From JABMMZ01 sp964438995 (lineage in GTDB: Bacteria; Bacteroidota; Bacteroidia; NS11-12g; UBA955), in NCBI GenBank assembly GCA_964438995.1, contig CAYTMQ010000004.1, forward strand, positions 1 through 64,000: a stretch of 64,000 bases of DNA, in the 5' to 3' direction. Shown here piece after piece: positions 32,499-41,352 of the stretch. Each line of letters begins with the position of its first letter. Position 1 is the stretch's first letter. The translations under genes and the position numbers were made by a program. The notes under the pieces were generated by a model. That model ran no database searches. It saw only the letters and a program-made list of their open reading frames with translations, and was not told the origin of the DNA.

Positions 32499-33692
32499 TT
32501 ATCCTAGTGTTTCTTGATGTTTTGGTAGTTTAACTGGAACTTTCTTTTTGTATGCGAATATTATCAATATAACGCCCAATAGCATTAATATTGTTGAAAT
32601 CAATTCTGCTTGAGTAAATTTAATACCTGCAAATTCTTCGATATTATTGACTCTAATTTTTTCGATAAAGAATCTTTCCATACCATTCAACACCAAATAA
32701 ATACCAAAAAGCATACCGCCAAATTTGATTTTTTTTCTAATAGACCAAAGTATGAAAAATAGGATTAAAGCCATAATGGTTTCATAAAAAGGTGTAGGGA
32801 AAACAGATGGCACCAAATGGTTGCAGTGTTGTTCGCCAATACAACCTGGAATAGGGACACCAATAGAATTGACGTTATTTGGATAGTCATAGCTCCACAT
32901 CCAATCTGGCAAGAAAGACATCCATGAAGGTTTTGGGTCGGTATTAGCTATGCCCCAGTCGCCATCACCACTTACATGACAGCCGATTCTACCAATACCA
33001 TAAGCCAGCATCATTGCCGGTCCGCCAACATCTAGCATATGCAAAAAAGGTATACCTCTTTTTTTCGCTAAATAAAGAACAGTTGCACCACCAACTATTA
33101 AGCCGCCATAGAAAGTCAAACCACTAAAAGAAACGATTGAACCTATTGGGTCTTGATAGAAATCGTCTAAATTTTCAAGTATATGGAACAATTTAGCCCC
33201 TAGAATACCTGCAATAAAAGCGCCTAAAGTAAATTCGCCAATGTAATAAGATGGGTCAATGACTTTGGTTTTTTTTACTGGTTCAGGTAATCTTTGTTTT
33301 TTATCGATGTAATAGTTGTAAGCTAAAAAGGCAGCAGCCAGTAAAATTCCGAGTATTGGATTGCCTTTAAGCGATAAAAGATATTCTTGTGGATTTCCTC
33401 CTGCTGTTTTGAAATCCAATAAAAGAGGTAGGATTTTATATCCTAGGATGAATCCAGTAATAGCAGATGTAATATAATCACTTGTAGTAAGAGGTACCCC
33501 ATCCATGTAAGATAGGGTTTTAGCTTCTCCTAATATTCCATCTTTGAATTTTCGTTTTAGCTCTTTTTGCATGAATATACCGGCAAGAAGGAAAGAAACT
33601 GCCACAAAAAAGCCGAAAGAATTGATGATTTGAAGAAATGGAATTTCCAGTCCAAACCAATCTTTAAAAATATAATAAAAATTAGGATACAT
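32499..33692 (-). CDS. lgt: Prolipoprotein diacylglyceryl transferase
   Basis: This polytopic inner-membrane enzyme of about 397 residues transfers diacylglycerol from phosphatidylglycerol to the lipobox Cys of prolipoproteins. Key segments are LTFYGGLIVGG, DVGGPAMMLAYGIGRIGCHVSGDGDWG (the catalytic GRIGCH region) and FPTPFYE, with GGMLFGIYLVLNGMERFFIE near the C-terminus. It is longer than E. coli Lgt because of extra loops, as usual in Bacteroidota. I chose ATG 33692 (MYPNFYYIF), which overlaps the mtaB stop by 11 nt. Downstream lipoproteins in the same run (DUF4266) are substrates in principle. Confidence 0.93.
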   Translation of the reverse strand: MYPNFYYIFKDWFGLEIPFLQIINSFGFFVAVSFLLAGIFMQKELKRKFKDGILGEAKTLSYMDGVPLTTSDYITSAITGFILGYKILPLLLDFKTAGGNPQEYLLSLKGNPILGILLAAAFLAYNYYIDKKQRLPEPVKKTKVIDPSYYIGEFTLGAFIAGILGAKLFHILENLDDFYQDPIGSIVSFSGLTFYGGLIVGGATVLYLAKKRGIPFLHMLDVGGPAMMLAYGIGRIGCHVSGDGDWGIANTDPKPSWMSFLPDWMWSYDYPNNVNSIGVPIPGCIGEQHCNHLVPSVFPTPFYETIMALILFFILWSIRKKIKFGGMLFGIYLVLNGMERFFIEKIRVNNIEEFAGIKFTQAELISTILMLLGVILIIFAYKKKVPVKLPKHQETLG

Positions 33693-35013
33693 TAGTATGA
33701 GCGTGAGATATAGATGAATAGTTGATTTCTGCGGACGCGAAGCCATCAGGGGTTTGATGACCGATGGTTACTTGTGTAATTTCATTGATTAACAATGGGT
33801 CGTAGTCGACTTCGACCTTGATATAGTTTTCGGTAAAACCGTACATTTTGCCATCTTTTTCTTCGTTTTCTAATAATACATTAAAAGACTTACCAACAAA
33901 CTTGTCGTAAAAGGCATGGCGTTTTTTTTCGCTTAATATTCTAAGCATTTCGGTTCTATCGTTTCTTTTGAATTGATGCACTTTTTCTTTTAGCTTAGCA
34001 GCTGTTGTATTTTTTCTTTCAGAATAAGGGAAAACGTGTAAATATGACACATCAAGTTCGTTGATGAAATTATAAGTTTCTAAAAATAGTTCTTCAGTTT
34101 CGCCTGGGTAACCCACAATAACATCAACACCGATTGAGCAATGAGGCATAAGGTTTTTAATAGTATTAACCTTTTCAGCATACAATTCTCTAAGGTATTT
34201 GCGTCTCATCGACTTTAACAGTTCGTTGGATCCACTTTGAAGAGGAATATGAAAGTGCGGCATGAATTTATTAGAATTGGCTACAAATTCAATAATTCTA
34301 TCTTCTAAAAGATTTGGTTCAATAGATGAAATTCTATATCTATCAATCCCATCAATATTATCAAGTTCAACAATTAGATCATAAAATGATTCATTGTTTT
34401 GCGCACCGAAATCCCCCAAATTAACGCCAGTAAGAACAACTTCTTTGATATTGGTTTGTGCTACTTCTTTAGCAACCTTAAGTGTTTCTTCAATGGTATG
34501 ACTGCGGCTTTTACCTCTAGCTAGTGGAATGGTGCAAAAAGAGCAAAAATAATCACAGCCATCTTGAACTTTCATAAAAGAGCGGGTTCTATCGCCAACA
34601 GAAAAACCAGGAATAAAAATATTGGTTTCTTTGATATTGGCATTAAAGATTTTTGCTTTATCTGTTTTAGAATAATTATCTGCTAAATGTTGCACTAAGT
34701 TAAACTTTTCGGCAGCCCCTAAAACCAAATCGACACCTGGAATATTGGATATTTCTTCAGGTTTCAACTGAGCGTAGCAACCAATTATAACTACAAAAGC
34801 ATTTGGGTTGTATTTGAGCGCTTCTTTGACAACCTTTTTACACTTTCTGTCAGCATGGTCAGTAACAGAGCAAGTATTAATAACATACACATCAGCGGCT
34901 TCATTAAATTCTCTTTTAGCAAAGCCATGTTGTTCGAGTTGTCTCGAAATGGTACTTGTTTCGGAGAAGTTTAATTTACAACCTAAAGTATAGAATGCTA
35001 CTGATTTTTGCAT
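33682..35013 (-). CDS. mtaB: tRNA t6A37 methylthiotransferase MtaB
   Basis: This 443-residue radical-SAM enzyme converts t6A to ms2t6A at tRNA position 37. The UPF0004 domain has three cluster Cys (C12 in LGCKLN, C48 in NTCSV, C79 in IGCYAQ). The radical SAM motif CDYFCSFC (C153, C157, C160) follows, and a C-terminal TRAM-like domain is present. The GCKLN N-terminus distinguishes MtaB from MiaB and RimO. It is the first gene of a ten-gene minus-strand run; TAATTTTG just before the ATG could be its -7 box. Confidence 0.93.
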   Translation of the reverse strand: MQKSVAFYTLGCKLNFSETSTISRQLEQHGFAKREFNEAADVYVINTCSVTDHADRKCKKVVKEALKYNPNAFVVIIGCYAQLKPEEISNIPGVDLVLGAAEKFNLVQHLADNYSKTDKAKIFNANIKETNIFIPGFSVGDRTRSFMKVQDGCDYFCSFCTIPLARGKSRSHTIEETLKVAKEVAQTNIKEVVLTGVNLGDFGAQNNESFYDLIVELDNIDGIDRYRISSIEPNLLEDRIIEFVANSNKFMPHFHIPLQSGSNELLKSMRRKYLRELYAEKVNTIKNLMPHCSIGVDVIVGYPGETEELFLETYNFINELDVSYLHVFPYSERKNTTAAKLKEKVHQFKRNDRTEMLRILSEKKRHAFYDKFVGKSFNVLLENEEKDGKMYGFTENYIKVEVDYDPLLINEITQVTIGHQTPDGFASAEINYSSISHAHTNVS

Positions 35014-35026
35014 TAAGATTGCAAAA

Positions 35027-35098
35027 TTAACGTAAAATACTGATAATTGGTATTAATAAAACAACAATAGACGCTAGGATAATCAGTTTTTTAGACAA
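35027..35098 (-). CDS. Possible 23-residue hydrophobic peptide
   Basis: Directly after the PAS-protein stop (35102-35100) an in-phase TTG opens a frame with SKKLIILASIVVLLIPIISI and a final LR-stop. Two Lys before a single hydrophobic segment would suit a tiny membrane peptide. The only support is its composition and its position 1 nt after the upstream stop. It overlaps the probable mtaB promoter. Conservation would be needed to accept it. Confidence 0.25.
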   Translation of the reverse strand: MSKKLIILASIVVLLIPIISILR

Positions 35099-35099
35099 A

Positions 35100-35711
35100 T
35101 TATCTTTTTGCTTTATCTACTATAAAATTATTCAATTCATGGGTAAAGGAATCTAGCTTCACAGCGGAGTTTTTAATAAAATAAAGTGCTTTAGAAGCAT
35201 CTTTCGATAAGTTACTATCGTATTCAAGCAATTCAGTAAGTCCGAGTATGTTTGTTACAGGTTGTCTAATTTTGTGAGAAGTGATGAACAACATCTCTTC
35301 AAGATTTTTGGTATACATTAACCTCTCATTTTCCAAACGAACTTTATCGGTAATGATCATAGACAAAATAAATAAACCTTCGTTTACAGGATGAATATTA
35401 AATTCGAAAACCTCAACGCTACCATCAGGAAATTTAAAATCATAAATTAAAATGTCTTTTTCTCTTCTCAACATGCATTGAGTTAATTTTTTGAACAATT
35501 CTGATTCTTCCAATTCTGGATATATTTCATAAACTCTATTGCCTAATAGTTGTTTCTTTGTATAACCAGTTTGTTTTGTTATGGCTTTATTAACGTACAA
35601 ATATTTCCAATCATAACTGATCAATTGAGCACCTTCTATTAAATTTTCAATGATGTTTGTAAAATATCTTTCTTTTACTGCGTGTGTATCTTTTTCAATA
35701 AAGGCAACCAA
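35100..35711 (-). CDS. PAS domain protein with HisKA-like C-terminus, no ATPase domain
   Basis: This 203-residue protein has one PAS domain (about residues 15-120; LIEGAQLISYDWKYLYVNKAITKQTGYTKKQLLG) followed by a histidine-kinase dimerisation-like segment, SHKIRQPVTNILGLTELL (about 150-167). It ends soon after, without a HATPase_c domain. Such truncated PAS/DHp proteins occur in Bacteroidota and may act as signal adaptors. The start is TTG at 35711 and overlaps the upstream four-helix membrane gene by 37 nt in another frame. Together they would form a membrane sensor, either as two coupled proteins or as one protein through a -1 slip at the T5 run near 35711-35715. Confidence 0.65.
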   Translation of the reverse strand: MVAFIEKDTHAVKERYFTNIIENLIEGAQLISYDWKYLYVNKAITKQTGYTKKQLLGNRVYEIYPELEESELFKKLTQCMLRREKDILIYDFKFPDGSVEVFEFNIHPVNEGLFILSMIITDKVRLENERLMYTKNLEEMLFITSHKIRQPVTNILGLTELLEYDSNLSKDASKALYFIKNSAVKLDSFTHELNNFIVDKAKR

Positions 35712-36022
35712 AAATAGTTGCTAAATGTAATTGAAAAAAAAGCGGCTATTACCACAAGAGCCATGGCTAATATCTGGTTTTCTAATGCCATCCAAATTGT
35801 ATTTGTCCCAGAATACAAACAGAATTTCAAAGTAATAAGCAAACAAACGATTGTAGAAAATAATGCAATGTATATCTGACTGGTGGCATTTATTAGAAGG
35901 ATTGGAAACACATAAAGCACTCCAATGGCAACTCCAAGAGGCGTATATAAGTCAACAATACATATAATTACAGTTAATACAATTGCAACTTTTTGATTCC
36001 GTGTCAACCTAAGTGTTTTCAT
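35675..36022 (-). CDS. Small four-helix membrane protein, sensor input half
   Basis: This 115-residue protein has about four hydrophobic segments (QKVAIVLTVIICIVDLYT; GVAIGVLYVFPILLINA; IALFSTIVCLLITLKFCL; ILAMALVVIAAFFSITFS), like the N-terminal membrane domain of sensor kinases. It ends NYFWLPLLKKIHTQ in the overlap with the PAS gene. Its natural continuation in a single-chain sensor would be the PAS protein encoded in the -1 frame, so this could be the 5' part of a frameshifted or recoded gene. It also carries a T8 tract (complement of 35734-35741). Confidence 0.6.
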   Translation of the reverse strand: MKTLRLTRNQKVAIVLTVIICIVDLYTPLGVAIGVLYVFPILLINATSQIYIALFSTIVCLLITLKFCLYSGTNTIWMALENQILAMALVVIAAFFSITFSNYFWLPLLKKIHTQ

Positions 36023-36150
36023 TGTATCATTTTCAAAGTTTTATTCAAAATAAAACAAAAATGAAAACAATAGCTAATAAAAAAGAATAAACTTATAAAA
36101 AATACTGCCTAATAATCAATATTTTAAACTATTGAAACGTTCAATAAAAT

Positions 36151-36999
36151 TCAAATAAAAATGGAAGTAGCTATATTGAATGCGGCGTTGAAAGCATCCA
36201 TTTTTAAATTGTGAGAAATGGATTTAGAATTTAAATATTCTATTAAATTTTCGGTTGGTAAATTGCCAGTTAACTTATCCGTAGCGAAAGGGCAACCGCC
36301 AAACCCTTTAATTGCAGCATCAAACTTTTGGCAACCTGCGTCGAAAGCAGCTGTAATGTTCTCTAAATAATTGTCTGGTCGGGTATGGAAATGCGCACCA
36401 AATTCAATGTGAGACAATTTAGATAAACATAGGTTGAACAGTTGGTTGATATCATGAGGAGTCGCTCTGCCAACAGTATCTGATAGGTTGATGTATTTCA
36501 CACCAAGGTCGCTAAGTTTTTGGCACCAATCAAAAGCAATATCAACCGACCATTCTTCATTGTATGGATTTCCAAAACCCATGGACAAATAAACCAATAG
36601 GTTTTTATCGTTTTGTTGACAGATACTTGAAATACCTTTAAGTGTATTGGTAGCTTGATTGAAATTTTGGTTGGTATTCCTCAATTGAAATGTTTCAGAT
36701 ATACTAAAAGGAAAACCAATGATATCAACATTTCTGAATTCAGAGGCTTGTCTTGCGCCTCTTTCGTTTGCGGTTATAACCAATAATTTGGTATTACCAC
36801 TGTTGTTAATGGTGTTTAATACAGTAGAAGTATCAGCTAATTGAGGGATTGATTTGGCAGAAACAAAGCTACCACAATCTATAGAATCAAAACCCACCTC
36901 AATAAGTGCATTGATATACCTGATTTTATCTTCTGTTGAGATAAAATGGTGAAATCCTTGCATTGCATCGCGGGGGCACTCTACTATTTTGAACGACAT
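36151..36999 (-). CDS. Hydroxymethylglutaryl-CoA lyase family protein
   Basis: This 282-residue DRE-TIM metallolyase family protein cleaves HMG-CoA to acetyl-CoA and acetoacetate in leucine degradation. It shows VECPRDAMQG (catalytic Arg in PRD), GFDSIDCGSFVS, a metal-binding HFHTRPDNYLEN and the signature KGFGGCPFATDKLTGNLPTENL. It is slightly shorter than typical enzymes but seems complete. It lies just downstream of the TPR lipoprotein gene, at the end of the rpsP operon run. Confidence 0.88.
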   Translation of the reverse strand: MSFKIVECPRDAMQGFHHFISTEDKIRYINALIEVGFDSIDCGSFVSAKSIPQLADTSTVLNTINNSGNTKLLVITANERGARQASEFRNVDIIGFPFSISETFQLRNTNQNFNQATNTLKGISSICQQNDKNLLVYLSMGFGNPYNEEWSVDIAFDWCQKLSDLGVKYINLSDTVGRATPHDINQLFNLCLSKLSHIEFGAHFHTRPDNYLENITAAFDAGCQKFDAAIKGFGGCPFATDKLTGNLPTENLIEYLNSKSISHNLKMDAFNAAFNIATSIFI

Positions 37000-37000
37000 A

Positions 37001-37510
37001 TTATTGTACTGAGTCGGGTAATTGACCGTTAAGTTTTTCGTTGATGAATTTATTGATTAAGGCGTCTTCAGACATGCCAACTGTTTCAGACCAGATTTTA
37101 ACTTCTTCAAATCTTGGATGATTTGGAAATTGTATTAAAAATTGATCGTATAATCTCTTAGCATTTGCAGGATCTTGGAGAGTGGCATATGTGATACCAC
37201 CATTGATAAGAGCTTGAGGAGCTAAAGAATCAGATTGGTAGTCGTTGGCAACTTTTTCAAACAGCTTAACACCCTTTATAGCTCTATTAGATCCAACGTA
37301 TACTTGAGCCGCCTTAAACAGGAACATTGGAGCTAATTTGTGGGTTGGATATGTTTCACTAAATCTGATGTAGCTATTGATAAGTGTATCACTTTTAGCA
37401 AAAGATGAGTTTTTTTCAAGAGCTTTAATGTCTGCGATGGCTTGTTCTTCCTTATTACCAGAGCAAGCAGCTAAAAACAAAACTGAAAGAGAGAAAAGTA
37501 TTTTTTTCAT
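37001..37510 (-). CDS. TPR-type lipoprotein
   Basis: This 169-residue protein has a lipoprotein signal (KKILFSLSVLFLAACSG, Cys about residue 16) and helical tetratricopeptide-like repeats over about residues 40-145 (MFLFKAAQVYVGSNRAIKGVKLFEKVANDY; ALINGGITYATLQDPANAKRLYDQFL). It may be a periplasmic scaffold similar to YbgF/BamD-type TPR proteins; the partner is unknown. It is located between prfB and the HMG-CoA lyase gene. Confidence 0.75.
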   Translation of the reverse strand: MKKILFSLSVLFLAACSGNKEEQAIADIKALEKNSSFAKSDTLINSYIRFSETYPTHKLAPMFLFKAAQVYVGSNRAIKGVKLFEKVANDYQSDSLAPQALINGGITYATLQDPANAKRLYDQFLIQFPNHPRFEEVKIWSETVGMSEDALINKFINEKLNGQLPDSVQ

Positions 37511-37537
37511 ATTACAAATGTATAGTAGTTTAAATAA

Positions 37538-38636
37538 TTATTCATGTGATTCTTGATTACCTAAAGCCATTAAATAGCCTTTAATAAAATCGTCTATATC
37601 ACCATCCATTACAGCTTGCACATTACTGGTTTCTACACCAGTTCTCACGTCTTTAACCAATTTATAAGGATGGAAGACATAATTTCGAATTTGAGAGCCC
37701 CATTCAATTTTCATTTTACTTGCTTCAATAGCATCACGGGCTTCATTTTTCTTGCGCAATTCTATTTCGTATAATTGCGATTTAAGCATTTGCATAGCCA
37801 ATTCTCTGTTTTCATTTTGAGATCTGGCTTTTTGACAAACCACCACAATTCCAGAGGGTTTATGTGTTAATTGAACTTTGGTTTCAACTTTATTTACGTT
37901 CTGACCTCCAGCGCCACCGCTTCGACTGGTTTGCAATTCAACATCAGCAGGATTGATATTGATGACAATGTCATCGTCTACCATTGGGTATGCGTATACA
38001 GATGCAAAAGAAGTGTGTCTTCTAGCGTTGCTATCAAACGGAGAAATTCTAACCATTCTGTGCACGCCGCTTTCTCCTTTTAAATAGCCATAAGGGAAAT
38101 TGCCTTCAAATTCTAAAGTGAGTGATTTGATGCCAGCTACGTCGCCATCTTGTCGGTCGATTTCAGTTACTTTATAACCATTTTTCTCACCCCACATGAT
38201 GTACATTCTAGAGAGCATTTCGGCCCAATCACAGCTTTCTGTGCCACCGGCTCCAGAATTAATTGTAAGAATAGCCCCTAATCGGTCTTCTTCACCGCGG
38301 AGCATGTTTTTCAATTCTAAATCTTCAACAAGGAGAAGTGTATTTTGGTAAGAAGTTTCCAATTCATCATCTTTAACCTCTCCCATTTCATTGAATTCTT
38401 TCAATACTTCGAGGTCATCGATAGCAGACTGACAAGCTTTATAGGCTTCTGTCCAGAATTTCTTTTCTTTTATTTTTTTAAGATGTTTTTCTGCTTTAGA
38501 AGGATTGTCCCAAAAATCAGGAGCAAGTGTTTGCGATTCTTCGTCTTCTATTAGAGCTAATTTTCTAGTGATGTCAAAGATACCTCCCCAAAGCCTCAAC
38601 GCGGCCTTTTAAATCTTTAAGCTGTTCGCTATTCAT
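37538..38636 (-). CDS. prfB: Peptide chain release factor 2, with programmed +1 frameshift
   Basis: RF2 terminates translation at UGA/UAA. The reading begins with ATG at 38636 and gives 20 codons (MNSEQLKDLKGRVEALGRYL), then CTT followed by an in-frame TGA (38576-38574). Skipping T38576 continues in the +1 frame as DITRKLALIEDEE to the stop at 37538, about 365 residues in total. The site GGGGAGG-TAT-CTT-TGA-C is the classical autoregulatory frameshift. The body contains the stop-recognition SPF (VRISPFDSNARRHTSF) and the catalytic GGQ (SGGAGGQNVNKVET). Without the shift only a 20-residue peptide is made, so RF2 levels control their own synthesis. Confidence 0.95.
38573..38589 (-). promoter_or_regulatory. 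RF2 +1 recoding site with internal Shine-Dalgarno-like element
   Basis: GGGGAGG (38589-38583), TAT, CTT, TGA (38576-38574), C. The purine-rich element lies 3 nt before the CUU slip codon, as in other bacteria, in a phylum that mostly lacks Shine-Dalgarno-led initiation. Confidence 0.92.
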
Positions 38637-38678
38637 GTCGCGAAATTAATGAAAATTAAGGGAAAGAGAAACTGAATC

Positions 38679-39401
38679 TTATAAATCGTATTTATCAAGC
38701 AATTTGAGAAACACTTTAAAGTCTTTTGGGTAATCTGCTACAACACTAACTCTACCTTTAGAAGGACTGTCAAAACTGATGCTATAAGCGTGCAAAGCTA
38801 CCCGAGTCATCATAGGTTTATTGGTATCGTCTCCGGAGTATTTAACCTTGCGTTTAACCTCACTTAATTGAGGAGATTTTCCTCCATAAAGTTCATCGCT
38901 CACTAAAGGTAAATTTTGAGACGCTGCATGCACCCTGATTTGATGCAAACGACCAGTTTGAGGTTCGCATTCAAGCAATGTAAAATGCTTGTATAATTTG
39001 ATTGAATTGAATATTGTAAGAGAAGGTTTTCCTGTTTTTTTCGAAATTTGCACCCTTCTTTTAGAATCTGTATACAAAGGTAAATCGACAACTAAGTTGT
39101 TTAAATTTACTGCTGCACTAACTACAGCGTGATACGTTTTTTTAACAGTTCTTTTTTCAAATTGTATGGTTATATCTCTGTAGGCTTGATTGTTTTTAGC
39201 CACTAGCATGACACCAGAAGTTTCTCTATCAAGTCGGTGACATAACATAAACTCAGGATTGTATGCTTTACAAATTTCGATTATGCTTTGAATATTGCTA
39301 TCAAAACGCTCATGTAAAGAAGCAATATGCGGAGGTTTATTAATGGCCACTACGCTATCGTCTTGGTATAATATTAAATCTTCGAACTTTAGTCCGGACA
39401 T
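38679..39401 (-). CDS. RluA-family pseudouridine synthase
   Basis: This 240-residue RNA pseudouridine synthase has the catalytic motif HRLDRETSGVML with D58 and the later segment PQTGRLHQIRVHAAS. It lacks an N-terminal S4 domain, so it is of RluA/RluC-minimal type; the target (rRNA or tRNA) cannot be assigned. Its last codons lie 42 nt before prfB, and its ATG overlaps the exonuclease stop by 1 nt. Confidence 0.9.
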   Translation of the reverse strand: MSGLKFEDLILYQDDSVVAINKPPHIASLHERFDSNIQSIIEICKAYNPEFMLCHRLDRETSGVMLVAKNNQAYRDITIQFEKRTVKKTYHAVVSAAVNLNNLVVDLPLYTDSKRRVQISKKTGKPSLTIFNSIKLYKHFTLLECEPQTGRLHQIRVHAASQNLPLVSDELYGGKSPQLSEVKRKVKYSGDDTNKPMMTRVALHAYSISFDSPSKGRVSVVADYPKDFKVFLKLLDKYDL

Positions 39402-40165
39402 TAGTTTTTAGAGCTTAATTTTAATTGGGTTAGAATTTTCTTGGTTTGCAGAGGAAAATCGCCATTCATCATCCAATCGTAATAGCCAAAATCGGTTTTA
39501 AATACATCCAAAACGCGTTTGCCTCTATGTTTACCAAAATTAAAAACAACTTCTTGTTTATCGTTGTATATCATCCTACCAGCAAGGTCAACCAAGTTGC
39601 TTTGACCACTAAATTTATGCAGGTATTCAATATTAGGTTCAAGATTGGGATATTTTTCTAATTGTGATTGAATGATTTCCCAGGTTGCTTCGGTATCAGC
39701 TTTCGCGCTATGTGCATTATCAAGTTCTTTGCTGCAATAGAATTTAAAGGCCGCTGCAAGGTTTCTAGGCTCCATGGTATGGAAAATTTTTTGAGCGTCA
39801 ATGAATTTTCTTTTAGATACTTCGAAATCAACACCTGCTCGGTAAAACTCTTCCACTAACATTGGAAAATCGAACTTATTACTATTAAAACCTGCGAAAT
39901 CGCAATTGACAAGGAATTGGTTTAATTCGTGGGCTTTGTTTTGAAAGCTAGGTTCGTTAGCCACATCAGCATCAGATATACCATGAATTGCTGTGATTTC
40001 AGGTGGAATTGGAATTCCAGGATTGAATCTTTGAAATAGGTCCTGGCGTTTACCATCAGGAAAAATTTTGATCATAAACAATTCGACAATTCTATCTTTA
40101 GCGGTATTGATACCAGTGGTTTCAAGGTCGAAAACAACAAGAGGTTTGGTTAGTATAAGTTTCAT
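39401..40165 (-). CDS. DEDDh 3'-5' exonuclease with ExoX-like C-terminal domain
   Basis: This 254-residue exonuclease is related to DNA polymerase III epsilon. Exo I is VVFDLETTG (D13, E15), the Exo II region FNSNKFDFPM contains D99, and Exo III AHSAKADTEAT contains H152 and D157. A C-terminal segment at about residues 205-240 (VVFNFGKHRGKRVLDVF...YYDWMMNGDFP) resembles the small domain found in ExoX-like and DUF3820 proteins. It may act in DNA repair or proofreading. The gene sits between trmD and the pseudouridine synthase gene. Confidence 0.87.
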   Translation of the reverse strand: MKLILTKPLVVFDLETTGINTAKDRIVELFMIKIFPDGKRQDLFQRFNPGIPIPPEITAIHGISDADVANEPSFQNKAHELNQFLVNCDFAGFNSNKFDFPMLVEEFYRAGVDFEVSKRKFIDAQKIFHTMEPRNLAAAFKFYCSKELDNAHSAKADTEATWEIIQSQLEKYPNLEPNIEYLHKFSGQSNLVDLAGRMIYNDKQEVVFNFGKHRGKRVLDVFKTDFGYYDWMMNGDFPLQTKKILTQLKLSSKN

Positions 40166-40166
40166 A

Positions 40167-40838
40167 TTACAATAGATCTGGTCGGCGTAGTTTGGTTCTT
40201 AATTCGGCCTGTTCTAAGCGCCATTCTTCAATTTTTTGGGTATGTCCAGATAAGAGAATATCTGGTACTTTTTGACCGCGGAATTCTGCTGGTCGGGTGT
40301 ATACTGGAGGAGCTAAGAGGCCATCTTGAAAACTATCACTAAGAGCTGATTCTTCATTACCAAGTACACCAGGAATGAGGCGTACAATACTATCAGTGAT
40401 AACTGCAGCAGCTAATTCGCCACCTGTCAGAACATAGTCTCCGATTGAGATTTCTTTCGTTACGTATATGTTTCTAATGCGTTCGTCAATTCCTTTATAG
40501 TGACCGCAAAGAATGATTATATTTCCTTTTAGAGAAAGCGCATTGGCTTGTTTTTGATTCCAAACCTCACCATCGGGACTGGTATAAATTACTTCATCGT
40601 ATTGTCGTTGAGATTGAAGGTTGTCGATTGCATTGGCTAGAGGTTCGCACATGAGAACCATACCGGCACCACCACCAAATTGATAATCGTCTACTTGCCC
40701 ATATCTATTGAGTGCGTAGTCTCTAAGATTTGTGATATGAATTTCAGCAAAACCTTTATCAACGGCGCGTTTTACCATAGATTGGGTCAATGGGCCATCA
40801 AGTAAAGCAGGTTGTACTGTTATTATATCTATTCTCAT
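40167..40838 (-). CDS. trmD: tRNA (guanine37-N1)-methyltransferase
   Basis: This 223-residue SPOUT methyltransferase makes m1G37 in tRNA. The trefoil-knot SAM site reads IGDYVLTGGELAAAVITDSIVRLIPGVLG, with an upstream FGGGAGMVL and a downstream FQDGLLAPPVYTRPAEF. It lies in the common rpsP-rimM-trmD order, one base after rimM. Confidence 0.96.
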   Translation of the reverse strand: MRIDIITVQPALLDGPLTQSMVKRAVDKGFAEIHITNLRDYALNRYGQVDDYQFGGGAGMVLMCEPLANAIDNLQSQRQYDEVIYTSPDGEVWNQKQANALSLKGNIIILCGHYKGIDERIRNIYVTKEISIGDYVLTGGELAAAVITDSIVRLIPGVLGNEESALSDSFQDGLLAPPVYTRPAEFRGQKVPDILLSGHTQKIEEWRLEQAELRTKLRRPDLL

Positions 40839-40839
40839 A

Positions 40840-41340
40840 CTACAAATCTAGAATACCATCTGGAAAAATGGCTTTAACGGTTTTGGCATTGTCGTCAATT
40901 TCAATAACGATATCCTCGTGATAAGGCAAAAGTACATCTTTATATTTTACTCTGAATTCAATAAGAATGTTATTGGGCAGATAAACGACATCAGTAATAG
41001 GATAAGCAATACCTGATTGGGTATCAATTAGGTCATAACCTACGATATTAAGGTCTTCTTCAATTGAGTCGTTAGTGAAGTCGACAATTTCGAGATTTAC
41101 GAGGTGAGCAACAACATCAGAAGAGTTGAAACCTTTAAGTTTCACGATAAGTCCATTTTCATTAAAGTGTTCAATTTCGAAGGGAACGAATTTATCGTTG
41201 ATAGACAATAAAAGGAATTTTGACGGGGAGTAATCCTCATCAAGATCAATTTTTAGGTGACCGTTAAAACCATGAGTTTTCAAAACAAAACCCACCTTTT
41301 GGGTGGGTTTAGAATGAATATTTGTCGCACCGAGATGCAT
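40840..41340 (-). CDS. rimM: Ribosome maturation factor RimM
   Basis: This 166-residue 16S rRNA processing factor binds ribosomal protein S19 during 30S assembly. The N-terminal domain starts VGFVLKTHGFNGHLKIDLD, and the C-terminal PRC-barrel domain has the segment VLLPYHEDIVIEIDDNAKTVKAIFPDGILDL. It is divergent but correctly placed between rpsP (12 nt upstream) and trmD. Confidence 0.9.
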   Translation of the reverse strand: MHLGATNIHSKPTQKVGFVLKTHGFNGHLKIDLDEDYSPSKFLLLSINDKFVPFEIEHFNENGLIVKLKGFNSSDVVAHLVNLEIVDFTNDSIEEDLNIVGYDLIDTQSGIAYPITDVVYLPNNILIEFRVKYKDVLLPYHEDIVIEIDDNAKTVKAIFPDGILDL

Positions 41341-41352
41341 GAATAATCTGGA

